From positions 9,133,501-9,197,500 of the forward strand of contig OU612070.1 of assembly GCA_914767715.1 (NCBI GenBank): DNA of 64,000 nt, written 5' to 3'. The position numbers and the translations under genes were made by a program. The DNA is from Membranipora membranacea. Taxonomy: Eukaryota > Bryozoa > Gymnolaemata > Cheilostomatida > Membraniporidae. A model generated the notes under the pieces. That model saw nothing but the letters and a program-made list of their open reading frames with translations. It did no database searches and was not told the origin of the DNA. Of the stretch, positions 10,501 to 22,164 are shown piece after piece (position 1 is the first letter of the stretch; every line of letters starts with the position of its first letter).

Positions 10501-13500
10501 TTTATAAGGCCCTACTTTTATTTGCCCTCAGGAAATCAAAATGACTTAGGCTTGCCATAGGCCCATATTATGTTCTGAATAAATCTTCAGGGATGTTATG
10601 AGAGGAACAGGATATACACATTTTTGACACCCTGTAAGTTTTTAGTTTATATTTAATTCATATAATTTTGGCGGCGGTTTCGGTTTGCTTGGCAAACTGA
10701 TGAACAATAATGGACATAATTTAATACTTTCTGCCAAGATATTATTCTGCCGGGTACGAGAAGAACTGACATGACAGATCATGATCTGACGGAGCCAAAT
10801 TCCTTCTTTGTGCTCTTTATTATCTTTGCTGGTTAGAAATGGGATACAGATTTATCTGGTCAGCCTACTTGTTGGAGGGTTAAACAGATAAAAGTTTTTT
10901 GCTTTCTTCCAGCTCCTGCTTTATGGTCGGACACATGGCAAGGTCTTTAAGATTATTAGAAAATTTCTCGCCAGTTGGTAAATTGAGACATTCATACAGC
11001 ACTAAATCAACATTTAAACAGCAGATGACTATTTATGATGATTAATGGGAAAATAAAACTAGGAAATGCTTTATTGGTTTTGCAATGACCAGCTATTACG
11101 ATCCTGTCAATAAATGCACATAATCCATTGTGGAAAGATGAACATCAGCTGAAACCTCGACTTTATTATTGTATGTTTTTGTGCTTCCAGCTTTGCTGTG
11201 AAGGCTATAAAATCAAGTGTGATGTCATAGGGAATTCAAGGACACACTATTATTTAATCTTATCAATACTTAATGTCTTTGTTTAGTTTTGAGTTAATAA
11301 TCCACCTACCCAGGGTGTTAAAAACATGAACAAAAACTTCCGATTTGTAGCCTTTTGACCACATGACCATGCACCATGACCCGCGTAAGCTTTTACTTAT
11401 CTGCCTAGGAAATTATGACAAAATGTCAGTATTTAGTGAGGTAGGTTTGAGAATTGTCATTCTTGTACAAAAAGAGGACAACATGTTATAGAAAAAGCTT
11501 GTGTTTGAATGAGGTCTACTATCCACCCGACAAAAAAAAACTAAATAAGGTAGATATTGCTGATAATGTTCAGAATGTCGGAATCAAATCAAGCTGATCC
11601 ATTAATTTCATCCAATATTATTTAGTTTAGCAAGTGCCTGCACTTTTTACTTTCAGTCTATCTATTGTCACTAGCTAATCAGGTACAAGCTATTAAAGTC
11701 ATCACAAGACTAGCTTAACCAGATTAATACTTGAATCAGGTATTTACTCCACCTTAAATGGTTTGAACCATATACTTAATTATTAAGTCAATTGTTTAGG
11801 GCAGTACCTCACAAGGCTTCACACTAGTGATGTTTTTTAATTATCAAATTGCCCCCACCCAGTCAGGTATCCTATTACTATGGTTTCCTCAGCAGGGTTA
11901 CTAAGTTCAGGTCAGTTCAAGTCAAGTCAGATATAACTAACGCCAGCTACACACTTCAACAAAACATACCAGCACCTCAATAACAAAAAATTGAAAACCA
12001 CAACATACAGGCAAAGGGTCACGACCGCTTAAGAATGATGAGGTATTTTAAAACCATCAAGTTGAACTAGCAGTCTGGGATTTTGGATATCAAAGGTAGA
12101 GCATCACAGTTAGAATTCAGTTGATAGTTGACAGTTGATATATGTGAGTGAACTGCTGTACCTCTCTCAACCAAAAAAGTACACTGAAAGGTTAGTTTCT
12201 TTGCATTATGCCTTTTTAAAGTCTAAATTCTAGCCCAACAAAGTTAAAGTTCATAGTTGAAAATATTCTATGTAGTTAATCTTACTGTCACTCCAGTGTG
12301 TATCAAAAGTAGAAGCAGACCTCCTGCCCCGGCAGCATACTCCTACTTTGTACCTTTTACAAGGCACCTAAGCCTCAGCATACATTGATATTATTGACTT
12401 TCTTCTTTGAAGCAGAGATTAATGTTTGGTAACCGTGCCTGGTATTTTGTAAATGTGTTATGAGGCACTGGACTTGGGGTTCTAAATAAGTGGGTTTATC
12501 ATTAACAGGAAACTGAAGTTTTGTAGATAATAACCATTTTGTAAGAAATGTATTTTTTAGATTAAAACTGTATCTATGAGTTGGCTTCTCATGGTTAATG
12601 AGGCTTTCCTCACAGCTTGCTTGTTGAAGCAACTCTGAATTCTGATTGGCTGAACATCAGGATATTTAATGTTGGGCAAAGGTCATTAGCTTTCCTTTCC
12701 TTTCTTTGCCACAGACAAGGTAGCACTGTACTCTCGAGACAACATGGCAAGTGTAAGTAAACATCACCAATAAGACTGTTCCAATAGCTTGCTTTGTACA
12801 TGCATATGACTGGGTTCTGTGTCCCTCAAATCCTTTATCTGAATTAATCAGCTCAAAAGTTAAATAAGGGAAAGGACTGACACACTAACAGCAATGTTAA
12901 CCGCACATGACTATCAAAATAATATAAGGATATCATAATGGGACCTGCAAACGCATTCTAACCCATATCTAAGCTTTGTAACTCTCCTCCACCTGTTTTG
13001 ACCGTGACCAAAACTAATAGGTGCTTCCACCTCCTTATTAAAAAGCGTGGAGACCAACACTTTTAATACATGAAGGCCAACCATGGACACATAGACTGGG
13101 GGTCTGCAATGTGGGTTTTTTTTTATTAGCAGCAACATTGGTGAGGACTTTGAAATTAGTTGCCGCAATTTGGTATAGCGGAATGTTGTCTTTGTTAGTG
13201 GTTTGGGGATCTGTATTGGTGTGAATACCAGCTTTTTAATTCCACAAAGCATGACGATATGCGGTATACCTGGGCAAAAAAAATACTCCTGCGGTCATCA
13301 TTATGATAGCAACTTTTTTTTTCCAGAAGTCAGTACAAGAGATTTTTTATAGAAACTCTGTTTTTCCTTCAAAAACAAAGTGTTTTGGTTCTTCTCCCTT
13401 TGTTTTTGCTCCAGTTTGGTTCGCAATTCCGCGAAAATAAAGTTTTACATGCACATCTCTGTTACAGGCACTGATAATCGGTTTCTCAAGCTTTTCCAAT

Positions 13501-13789
13501 TTATTGAAATCACCAAAATTGGATGCTATGCTGCTGCTTTCCAGCTTTTATTTCAGCGCGATTGACTGCATGGTGACTTGGTGTGATTCAACCAGGACGA
13601 CACAAGAGTTTGACAGCACTGGTATATGGTGATAGAGGCTATGATAATTGTTGATATGACGTAATGCTAGGCGATTTGGGCTGCAAACAAGGCCGCAAAC
13701 AGACGATTGAGGCGAGATAAGAACATTTGCAAGGGAACACCACAAAGCTAAGTTATATACCATGTATTGCTACTTCTACAGCCATGTTT
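10501..13789. other. Noncoding stretch with minor repeats
   Basis: No gene is recognised. A stretch of about 100 bp at 12460-12560 (TATGAGGCACTGG, GTTTATCATTAACA and ACTGAAGTTTTGTAGATAA) resembles 35565-35640 and is probably an interspersed repeat. The longest open frame, 12914-13252 on minus (112 codons), has no feature I recognise. Confidence 0.4.
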
Positions 13790-14450
13790 AAGTGATCCTC
13801 CCAACAAATTTTAGATAATTTGGAAGCTTTGTCCATTTGTTGGATACATTGGCCTGCTATGAACTTGGATGTTTATAGCTTAGCTTTTAAGCAAGACCTG
13901 TATAGCTGGCTAAATTGAGTTGAAAGGCTTTCGGTTTAAAGGTATAGAACTACCTAAGCTTGTTGAACAACTCATGAAAGCTATGAAGTTGGATCAAAGA
14001 TCTCTGTACCATAAGTACTTTTTATTCTCGGTATATGCAAACCTAGTGTGATAGCATGCAGACCAAGTGAACTATGGAATGGTACTATTCCCCCTTTTTT
14101 TCCGCTGGTTACAAAATATCTAGGGGCCAGCACATAAATCCACGATAGCATGAGCATAAGTGCTGTTTATTCTCTTTACAAGCGAACATAGCGTTATAGC
14201 ATGCAGAGTGCTAAAGTTTCACTGTTAAGGTGATCTTCCCAACAAAGTTTAAATCATTTGGAAGATTTGTCCAATTGTTGTATTCATTGACCAGCGGTGA
14301 ATTTGGATTTTTGTAGCTAAACTGTTAAGCGAGACCTGTATAGCTTGCTAAACACTAAAATAAATTGAGTTGGAAGGCTTTCGGTTCAAAGATAGAACTA
14401 CCTAAGCTTAACAAAACAACTCATGAAAGCTACGAAGCGGGCGCAAAGAA
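13790..14450. repeat. Tandem direct duplication, two diverged copies of about 210-240 bp
   Basis: 13790-14000 matches 14215-14450 in the same orientation. Shared landmarks include TCCCAACAAA, GGCTTTCGGTT, AGAACTACCTAAGCTT and CAACTCATGAAAGCTA, separated by small indels. Neither copy is coding. Confidence 0.8.
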
Positions 14451-15780
14451 CTCATAAATTCTTGATTTATTCCTATGTAACTGGTATTGGCTTCATTGTG
14501 TATGTCTCCCAACTATAAAGTGTTGAGCCATACTTTAAAACATGAAATAAATGATGGTGTTTGAAAGCTTGCTAGGTACAATAGCTTGCCACATACTTTA
14601 GCTTGCCATGGTGCAAAAGTTTTCCATGTCCTACACAAATGGTTTAGTACCATGCAATCGCCACTAACCATGTATACTTAAAAGGGCTTCTGTAAAAAAT
14701 TTTTATCGTTATTGGCCAGCTCCCATAAGTGGCTGACTTTGACTGCTTTTTATGGCAACGTTTTCCAGCGTTTTTGGAATTTTATGCTTATTGCAAGATG
14801 TTTGTATTCCTTGCAGGAGTAAATCATTGAGAAACAGTCGTACATGAAATAAATCTTTGCATGGAATGACGTTTGAGAAACAAATTCTGGGCACAAATGG
14901 CAGCTATAGTGAACAATTTTCGCCGTTGATGCAAACTGGGGCGTTTAGCTTAAGGTTTTCATGCGGGCGTATATATTTGCTTTGCCAAGATAGGTCATCA
15001 TCACAAAACCAGTCCAAAGGCTGAAAAACCAGATAAATGTTTTTGAGTCAGGTTGATTGCTGATAGCATTGCACCCCAGATCCAAAAAATTTGCTAACTG
15101 CATTAAGTGTTTGAGTTGTATTGAAAGACACAATTACAGGATGCTTTTGTGTACTGGAAAAATCTTAAGTTTTACCTGTCAAGTTTTTGAATTGTTCTCC
15201 ATATGTTAGTATATTGTTTTAGACTTTGACAGCCGGTGAATTGAATTATCCCAGTTTTTTGGATCCGTACAGATTCCAGGTAAAGCGCATATGAGCATAA
15301 AGTATCGGGTCCTTTCCTGGTAACTTGATTTGAATCAAGCCGTAACAATCGATGTTAAAATTTGAATTATTGTGCAAGGCACTCCAACAGTGAACTGATA
15401 TGAGGATGAAGGTGAAAGGTCAGAATCGCTGGCATCTTTATAAAAACAGAGGAGTGAGCTTGTGATGCCCTCACTACGAAACCATCATAGCAATATGGAT
15501 AGTAATTTTACAAATTGTTTTTAAGTGCGTGTATGCTTTGGAAATCTGATTTCATTCATTACATGCAATTGAAAAGCTTGGCATAGGATTTCATGCACAG
15601 ACTTGCTCTTTTCAATTTTCCCAGTTACAAGGGAGCACAACTACAGATTTGAACTCCCTATTGTTTAAAATTTGGTCCGGGTAACAACTGTATTGTACAC
15701 ATATTACTGTCTTCCCTGTTTATTTGACAGAAGCGCAAATATACCTTTGTAATAAGATGGAATATACCTGATTTGTAATT
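14451..15780. other. Noncoding or unrecognised stretch
   Basis: Two minus-strand open frames, 14709-14894 and 14945-15133, sit close together. They might be remnants of one transposon gene, but I recognise no motif in either. Nothing else can be supported. Confidence 0.35.
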
Positions 15781-16235
15781 TCATTCCACTGATGGAAACA
15801 GACTCCTCTGGATCGTTTGGCTATGGAGCCGTACTTGGGCCTGAATGGTTTTGATGGTACTTGGGATGACGCCTGGTGGACCTCTCAAAACATAGTGCTA
15901 TTGGAGCCGTACCCTATCTTCGCGGCCCTAAACATCTGGAGACACCAGTGATAGTTGCTTACTTATAAAAACTGACAATTTGGCTTTAGTGTCTATTCTG
16001 ACTAAGTTCTACTCACTCTACTCACGTTGATAAACCAACTCTTAAAACTGTGCATTTCAATCCTCATGACTCGATATGGTAGTCATGATGGAATACATCC
16101 GTAGTGAGGATAAAATTATCCCAGATAGACTCTCACGTGGGCAGGACTGCTCAGTTTGGCTTAACACCAACACACGGCTATGTGCCAGACACTATATGTC
16201 AAAAACATATCAAAGGAGAGTTGATTAGGTATTTC
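15781..16235 (+). mobile_element. DIRS-like retroelement fragment, RNase H domain (degenerate)
   Basis: The plus strand reads METDSSGSFGYGAVLGP, then EWFDGTWDDAWW, then a LEPYPIFAALNIW-like segment, before two stops near 15952. This D-x-S-G-S-x-G-x-G-A plus hydrophobic helix pattern is that of the RNase H domain of DIRS/Ngaro-type retroelements. In a shifted frame it continues with TDNLALVSIL (about 15975) and IIPDRLSRGQD (about 16110), matching the family's later DN-A and xxDxLSR segments. Several frameshifts and stops make it a dead fragment. A tyrosine-recombinase fragment at 43.8-44.3 kb may come from the same family. Confidence 0.65.
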
Positions 16236-16413
16236 CCCCCCCCCCCCAATAATATTGAATTATTAAGTAATAAATCATGGTTGAAGAGAATTATTTATGG
16301 TTGGTGTATTAACCAAGTCTAAAATATATAACGTACCTGGTTTTTGCAGAAATTCAAAGAAATTGCAGAAAATATCCTCTAAACAACAGCTTTGTCGATC
16401 GTTGAATTTGTAG

Positions 16414-16481
16414 AGAGAACACAACTGCCATTGCTTCTGCCGCATGCTGCACTACGTGACACTGAAATAGCAGAATACAAG
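16414..16481 (+). pseudogene. P450 exon 8 remnant (CYP-C) with 47-bp internal deletion
   Basis: After a TTTGTAG acceptor the exon reads AGAGA, then ACACAACTGCCATTGC, and ends CAGAATACAAG before GTGATA. The last part translates TQLPLLLPHAALRDTEIAEYK in pieces matching the meander start of exon 8 in CYP-B (36841-36955). The exon is 68 nt against 115 nt. The missing 47 nt include the K-helix ExxR and destroy the frame, so CYP-C is a pseudogene. Its intron 8 now holds the LINE cluster, and its exons 9 and 10 follow at 21250 and 21961. Confidence 0.75.
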
Positions 16482-16839
16482 GTGATATAACCATAATATA
16501 AACTTTTGAAAATTTTTAGACTAGACTAGACTAGATTAATAGACTTTTCAAGTTATTCAAAGCGGCCTCTTTTATGAAGTTGATTTATCATTACTCACCA
16601 ACATTTTATCTGGCCCTTTACTGGATAATATGCTCGACTTTTCTATTGGGCTTTTGTCAGGTAGGCCCAGATGGCCCAGCCAGTAAATCTAAAGCTTTAA
16701 CAAACCTAGACGTGTTGTTAGCCGTGTGTGTTTGCTCAGAATGAGAGTTTCCGGTTTTCATGTAATTATCCACATGCTGACTATAAAAACCCCATGCTTA
16801 CCCCGTGCTCAGAATACACACTGGTCATGCACTACAGAG

Positions 16840-17145
16840 TTTGTTCGTGACGAACAGGGCTTTGTTTGAAAGAGTTATCTTCCCAAATTGCTATAGAATT
16901 CATTCCAATGACTGTTAGGATAAATAGAGCTGGACCAACAATATAAGATCACAGTAGCAACTGCAAACAATCCACACTCTCATTGTTAACATGTGCTATT
17001 GTACAAATTTATCCCTTTCACCTTACTTGACAACCTGTCAATGTTGCCTCAATGGCCGTGAATTAGGACCACTCAAGATTGACACTGCAGACTCATGGCT
17101 TCCCAACAAAACCTGGCAGCAGTTGGCTGAAGAGTGATCAAATCA
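16840..17145 (+). repeat. Repeat copy that is the empty-site relative of 19620-21170
   Basis: This segment is an inverted match of the two flanks of the LINE at 19780-21030. The left half (GAGTTATCTTCCCAAATTGC, ATAGAATTCATTCCA, AGAGCT) matches 21040-21170. The right half (TGCTATTGTACAAA, CAACAAAACCTGG, CAGTTGGCTGAAG) matches 19620-19775. The LINE body is absent here, which pins down the insertion point. Confidence 0.75.
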
Positions 17146-17320
17146 AATAAAAGTTCTAGATTTTCAAGCCTCTGTTCATAGTTGTCAGAGAATGGCAGCA
17201 TTATCCGAGTAGTAGAGCAATGAATCCTCTCTAGTCTTGCTTTGTCAGTGTCTGATAGCAGATTGTACCATACAAGGCAGGCGTAGACGATTACAGACTT
17301 AATATTAGCTTAATCGCTGG
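17146..17320 (-). mobile_element. LINE fragment, RT C-terminal region
   Basis: The minus strand reads SVIVYACLVWYN, LLSDTDKARLERI, then an HCSTTRIMLPF-like segment and YEQRLENLEL. This is the Y-A-x-x-V-W...LE-x-I-Q...R-I pattern found after the RT thumb in CR1/Jockey-like LINEs. It is only about 55 codons long. A related piece lies at 18588-18809 in the opposite orientation. Confidence 0.65.
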
Positions 17321-18540
17321 ATTATTGATATCGGATTCGGGAAATCAATTATTGGAAGCAAAACTAGAAAAACATCTTCATTTCAATCAATTGTTAATAT
17401 TATTGCCCATGTAATTAGGACTTCAAAAGTTGTGTGATTATTAGCTTCACCACCCTTACCACTGCTCGTCCTCAGATATAAGGTTTCCATTGGCAGCTCT
17501 TTTCTGCCGCTTCTCTATATTACAAATGAAAGCAAAAAAAATGATTCAAAATTCTACCGACAGGCATCAAATTGCGCCCTATAGTTGCAACCTGGTTGAT
17601 ATGAATATCCTGCCCTGATCTCCTTCTCCGAACAGGTTTATCAAAATACTTTCCTATTATCACACTATTAAGTTTTACAAAGAGATGTACTCCTGCAATT
17701 TATAAGTTTGATCAAATTATTATATAAAATTAAGTTACAGATTTTTATAACTGGATGGAAGCTGTATGGCTTGCTAGGGCGAGTCATTGAGAAAAATGTT
17801 GCAATCACAGAAACAAAATCGACAAATTCCAAATCAGGCCTGCGGTGATTGCTTGGAAGACCTCTATGTAGCTAATATTAAGTCTGAAATGGCCTACGCC
17901 TGCCCTGCATGGTACAATCAGACACTGACAAGACAAAACTAGAGAGGATCCTTTGCTCTGCTACTTATTTTTTAATCGACCAAAAAGTGTTTAAATTAAT
18001 TTTTCGATTTTGATTCCCTGTTGATATTTATATTATTATGATGTTTCAGTAATGGGAGCGCTGATACACAGTGCAGATTACACACATAACATCCATGGCT
18101 TTCAAATTTAATTTAAAAGCCAATTTAACTGTCTAATTTAAATGTCTTCCCAATAATTACTATTTGACAAACAGATTAGTCTAGGATTGGTTTCAGAACA
18201 ATGCGACTAGCTCATAATCCAAAGACATGAATGATACCTTTGAGTTCAAACTGGTGCCAGTATCACATTCCAATCAAGATTGTCCCGAACTACACGGGCA
18301 ATAATCTTGAGGATTGATGGAAATGAAGATGTGTTTCTAATTTTGCTTTCAATAATTAATTTGTCAGTTGAAAAGGTAGCTTGTGGATCCCTAGCCAAAT
18401 TGGCAATTCCCATATCGAGCCACAAGCATTGATTAAAATTTCGAGCTCAGACTGAACCTTAGAGAGGGAGTAATAACTTTTGAGTAATTTTCTGTCCTGC
18501 TCCCTTCTAAGTGAGTGCGGAATGAAAAGGTAGCTTGTGG
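17321..18540. repeat. Scrambled LINE-derived repeats, first direct copy
   Basis: 18000-18510 is directly repeated at 19130-19625 (shared: CAAAGACATGAATGATACC, GGTAGCTTGTGGAT, GAGCTCAGACTGAACCTT). 17365-17440 is an inverted match of 18290-18355. 17870-17960 on plus is a broken copy of the RT C-terminal segment (ACTAGAGAGGATCCTTTGCT). All are fragments of one LINE family left by nested insertion and rearrangement. Confidence 0.65.
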
Positions 18541-18587
18541 ATTCCTAGCCATATTGGCAAATCTCATATCAGGCCTGCAGTGATGGC

Positions 18588-18809
18588 TTGAAAGTCCTAG
18601 AGAGGATCCTTTGCTCTGCTACTCGAATAATGCTGCTATTCTCTGACAACTATGAACAGAGGCTTGGCAATCTAGCACTTTCCTGTACACCTCTTGCAGT
18701 AAACACTCAACTAGCCAATGACGATCATCACCCTCTGAACTCACGTCTCAAAATTAATACAAACAGAAAATCTTCGCGTAGTGAAGAAATACAGGCGATC
18801 CAAGTTTAG
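18588..18809 (+). mobile_element. LINE fragment, open frame of RT C-terminus
   Basis: A 73-codon open frame reads LERILCSATRIMLLFSDNYE, then LANDDHHPLNSRLKIN and ends at TAG. It is the C-terminal end of the LINE reverse-transcriptase protein, with the same LE-x-I...A-T-R-I pattern as 17146-17320, 46790 and 53560. The upstream RT is missing. Confidence 0.65.
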
Positions 18810-19129
18810 AACCTCCAATAACAAAATACCTTTTTCCGTTCTAGCTGGTTTGTGATCTGTCACCAAATATAGGAGTGAATAGTTTTTGTGTATATATAAA
18901 CTGACAGGGTTTTTAAGAGATTAATATCTTGTATTCCATAACATTCATTACATACCTACATTTACATGCATGGTCCAGTATTGAAGTAAAATTCAGCATT
19001 GCATGTTGTGTCTTGATTCCCTGCCATCAAGGTTACATAGATAGCCTGTCATATTTTTTCGTAATTGAATGGAAGCTGCTTTGAAATTACAGAATATCAA
19101 AAATATGTTGGACACCTTTTTATTTGATT

Positions 19130-19625
19130 GTGATTCCCTGTTGTTATTTATATACTTATGATGATTCTGTATTTTGAACGCTGATTGCACACATAACCAA
19201 CATTGCACGAATTTGAAGGCGAGTCTAACTATGTCCTCCCAAATTACTACTCTACAAACAGATGAGACTAGAATTGCTTTCAGAACAATGTAACTAACTC
19301 ATAATTCAAAGACATGAATGATACCTTGAGTTTAAAATGGTGCCAATATCACATTCCAATCAGGATTATCCCTGATTACATAGGCAATCATATTTACTAT
19401 TGATTTGGTTTATGGTGTTTCTCTAATTCTGCTTCCAATAATTAATTTGTGAGTTTAAAAGGTAGCTTGTGGATTCCTAGCCAAACCGGCAATTCCCATA
19501 TCGGACCCCTAGCATTGACCAAAATTTTGAGCTCAGACTGAACCTTTGTGAGGGAGTGCTTATTTTTGAGTAATTTTTCATCCTGCTCCCATCTATTTAA
19601 GAGAGCAAGGTCATCGACAAGCAAA
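19130..19625 (-). mobile_element. LINE fragment, second direct copy, with pre-RT frame
   Basis: This is the partner of 18000-18510. On minus, 19442-19624 stays open: DDLALLNRWEQDEKLLKNKH, then TKVQSELKILVNA and IWELPVWLGIHKLP. I read it as part of the LINE protein but cannot place the domain. The same frame in the 18.4-kb copy is broken by stops. Confidence 0.5.
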
Positions 19626-19779
19626 TATTATTGGATATGATAGCCCTTCAGTCAACTGCTACCAGATTTTGTTGGGGTGTCATGAGTCTTCAGCATCAAT
19701 GCTGAGTGTCCCATTTCAAGGCCGATGTGGCAACAAGGACACACTGTGAATATGGGTGAAAGGGATTATATTGTACAAT

Positions 19780-21030
19780 AGCTTACGTTTCTTACGTAGA
19801 TCTGTGAGCGGAAGACGTCTGTGGTCTCATCTATACACATCTGTGCTTCTTGTGCGTTTCTGTGAATACATCGTAACAATAATACAGGTGCTGGAACAAA
19901 AGAGAGGAGTATAGAGATAAGTAGGTTTTGGTCAGGACGCCAGCTGCAGCAACTCTGAAGGCGTCCACTGTGACCACAGACGTCACACTTGGTGGCAGGG
20001 AGTTCCACAGGACGATCGTGTCAGGGATGTACGAATTCTGGAAAGCCACTGTTCTACAATGGAGCTGAGTGTACTTTTCAGGGTGAACAGCTGATTGACG
20101 AAGAGCTATCTGCACATCAATGAGATTGTTGATCATCTTGTAGAGCAGAATCACTCTGTTGATCTTGCGGCGTGCCTGCATACTTTCCCAGCCAAGTTGA
20201 TTTTTCATTGCAGAAACACTGCTGAATCTTGAGTAGTCATTGCTCACGAAGCGAGCGGCTCTGTTTTGCACTGCTTCGAGCTGCTGGATCTGGTTTTGAT
20301 GGTGTGGGTCCCAGATGGAGCTGCAGTATCCAAACTGGGGGCGTACAAGCATCTTATAGCTGAGTTCCTTAAGTGATCTTGGACAGCTGGATATATTCCG
20401 TGTAGGAACGACAGTGAATGGTTGGCTTTTCCTGATATTGTCTTTATGTGATGTCTCCATGATAGGTTTTTGCTGATGATGACACCGAGGTACTTTGCAG
20501 AGTCAACCACTATTAGGTCATGTTCTCTGATTGAGTAGGTCTTCAGTACTGGTTTTTTCTTTCTTGTGACTCGTAAGATGTTACACTTGTTTGGATGGAA
20601 TGCCATTCCCCAGTCCTTCTTCCAGCGAAGCAGAGAGTTGAGATCAGTTTGTAGATTCTCGGTATCTTGGTTGGATTGTATTTTTCGCTAGACCACAGCG
20701 TCATTAGCAAAAAGACGATCAGTTGACTTCTCTGTTGTATAGTCTGGCAAATCATTTAAGTAGAGGAGAAATAGTAGGGGACCTAGGACATTGCCTTGTG
20801 GTACCCCCGAGGTGACATCCGATGTTTGGGATGACTTTCTTTCGACCACTACTTCTTGTGTTCTATTAGATAGAAAGGCTTCAATCCACAGGAGGGTATG
20901 TTCATCTATCCCGAAGAATTTCAGCTTGTAAAGAAGAAGTGAGTGGGGGACCTTGTCAAAGGCCTTGGAAAAGTCAAGGAGAATGACGTCAGTCTGTCCA
21001 TTTTCTTCTAGGGAATAGCAATGAGGGTGC
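19780..21030 (-). mobile_element. CR1/Jockey-like LINE, 5'-truncated, inactivated
   Basis: The minus strand encodes RT from block 2 onward: GQTDVILLDFSKAFDKVPHS, SGVPQGNVLGPLLFLLYLND, then the active-site box as FAND where FADD is expected, so one catalytic Asp has become Asn. A TAG follows immediately (VV*RKI), and a frameshift near 20400 splits the thumb (KYLGVIISKNLSW) from the C-terminal NRAARFVSNDYSRF and LWNSLPPSV. The 3' end is a short ACGTAAGAA-type repeat rather than poly(A), as usual for CR1-like elements. GCTATT occurs at both ends and once in the empty copy at 16840-17145, so it is the likely target-site duplication. Confidence 0.85.
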
Positions 21031-21249
21031 TGATTGTTAGCATTTGCAACTGTTATCTTATACAATTGGTAAAGCTCTGTTGATCCTAGCAGTCAATGGA
21101 ATGAATTCTATAGCAGTTTGGGAAGATAACTCTTACAAACAAAACCTTGTTTGTCGCGAACAGATCTTTAGCGACGATTTTAAAAATATCTGAAAGATAA
21201 TTGATATGATTTTCAATTATATCTATTATACTCATTACTCATTTTGTAG

Positions 21250-21345
21250 ATTCCTGCTGGAACACGTGTATTCTGTAACGCGTTTTGCGTATCACATAAT
21301 GAGGATACTTATCCTGAACCATTCAACTGTAAGGCTGAGAGGTAG
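21250..21345 (+). pseudogene. P450 exon 9 (CYP-C), ends in a stop
   Basis: After a TTTTGTAG acceptor the frame reads IPAGTRVFCNAFCVSH, NEDTYPEPFNCKAER and then TAG at 21343. This is the P450 segment between the K-helix and the PERF motif, where IPxGTxV, H-x-D and P-x-x-F are expected. The stop falls where FLD would follow the Arg of PERF. It aligns with exon 9 of CYP-B (36165-36306). Confidence 0.8.
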
Positions 21346-21579
21346 GCTACGGCTACGGATAGAAACGAATATGTACAGTGTTTTTGTTTTATACATTTTG
21401 TTACAGTTTGAGTGTCTTTCTACATAGCTCTAGTAATTATTTTAAAAGGCACAACTTTCTTCTAACAAACTTTAAGGATCGTATAAACATATAATGGACA
21501 ATACTTCATGTAATACACAACGCAAAAAATTGTAGTGGATTATGCTCTAAGGTTAAATATAAGTGCATAAGTATCAATG

Positions 21580-21731
21580 TCAACAACAACAACAACGACG
21601 ACAACGACGACAACGACGACAACGACGACAACGACGACAACGACGACAACGACGACAACGACGACAACGACGACACCGACGACACCAACGACACCAACGA
21701 CACCAACAACACCAACGACACCAACGACAGT
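21580..21731. repeat. (ACGACA)n / (ACACCA)n microsatellite
   Basis: A simple six-base repeat of ACGACA drifts into CAACGACAC units. It creates a long serine/leucine open frame on minus (21506-21778) that is not a gene. It lies in CYP-C intron 9. Confidence 0.9.
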
Positions 21732-21960
21732 AACATACTGACAGGCTTGAAAACATCATGAATGATATGAGTAAACATAGATGATTGAATTATATTCCCA
21801 CAATAGTAACCTCACATAATGTATACTGCGGATATTTAGCTCTTTTTCTTTCTTTATTAACTGGATGGCAGTTCCCAATTTGCATCAAAATAAGTCTCAG
21901 AGTGTTGGAGAAGCTGATTGTTAAATGTATTGTACACATTGTACACATACACATTTGTAT

Positions 21961-22164
21961 TTCATCGGATTTGGGGCCGGTCGGCGACAATGCCCTGGTT
22001 AGCATCTAGTTAAATCAAGATTGTTTCTACTTCTCGTCAACATTCTGCAGAACTTTGACATTGAGCCAGCAGAGGAGCTCCCAGATCACGATGTAAGAAA
22101 TTACAAGATGGGTATAGTATTAAAGGCTCCTTCAGTGTCGGCGAAATTCACCCTGAGGTTTTGA
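21961..22164 (+). pseudogene. P450 last exon (CYP-C) with haem-binding loop and in-frame stop
   Basis: The frame reads FIGFGAGRRQCPG, the F-x-x-G-x-R-x-C-x-G loop whose Cys ligates haem iron. TAG at 22000-22002 follows, where Glu is expected from the family's CPGE. It then continues HLVKSRLFLLLVNILQNFD and ends KFTLRF* at 22162-22164. Apart from that single stop the exon is intact, so the lesion may be a point change of GAG. Together with the deleted exon 8 this marks CYP-C as dead. The 3' UTR (GGACAATGGTGGATTA) matches that of CYP-B. Confidence 0.85.

Noticed and set aside
12914-13252. 112-codon minus frame as a gene
   Set aside because: No motif, no splice partners and no repeat relation; length is within chance in this much sequence.
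21506-21778. 90-codon Ser/Leu-rich minus frame
   Set aside because: It is the (ACGACA)n microsatellite read in translation.
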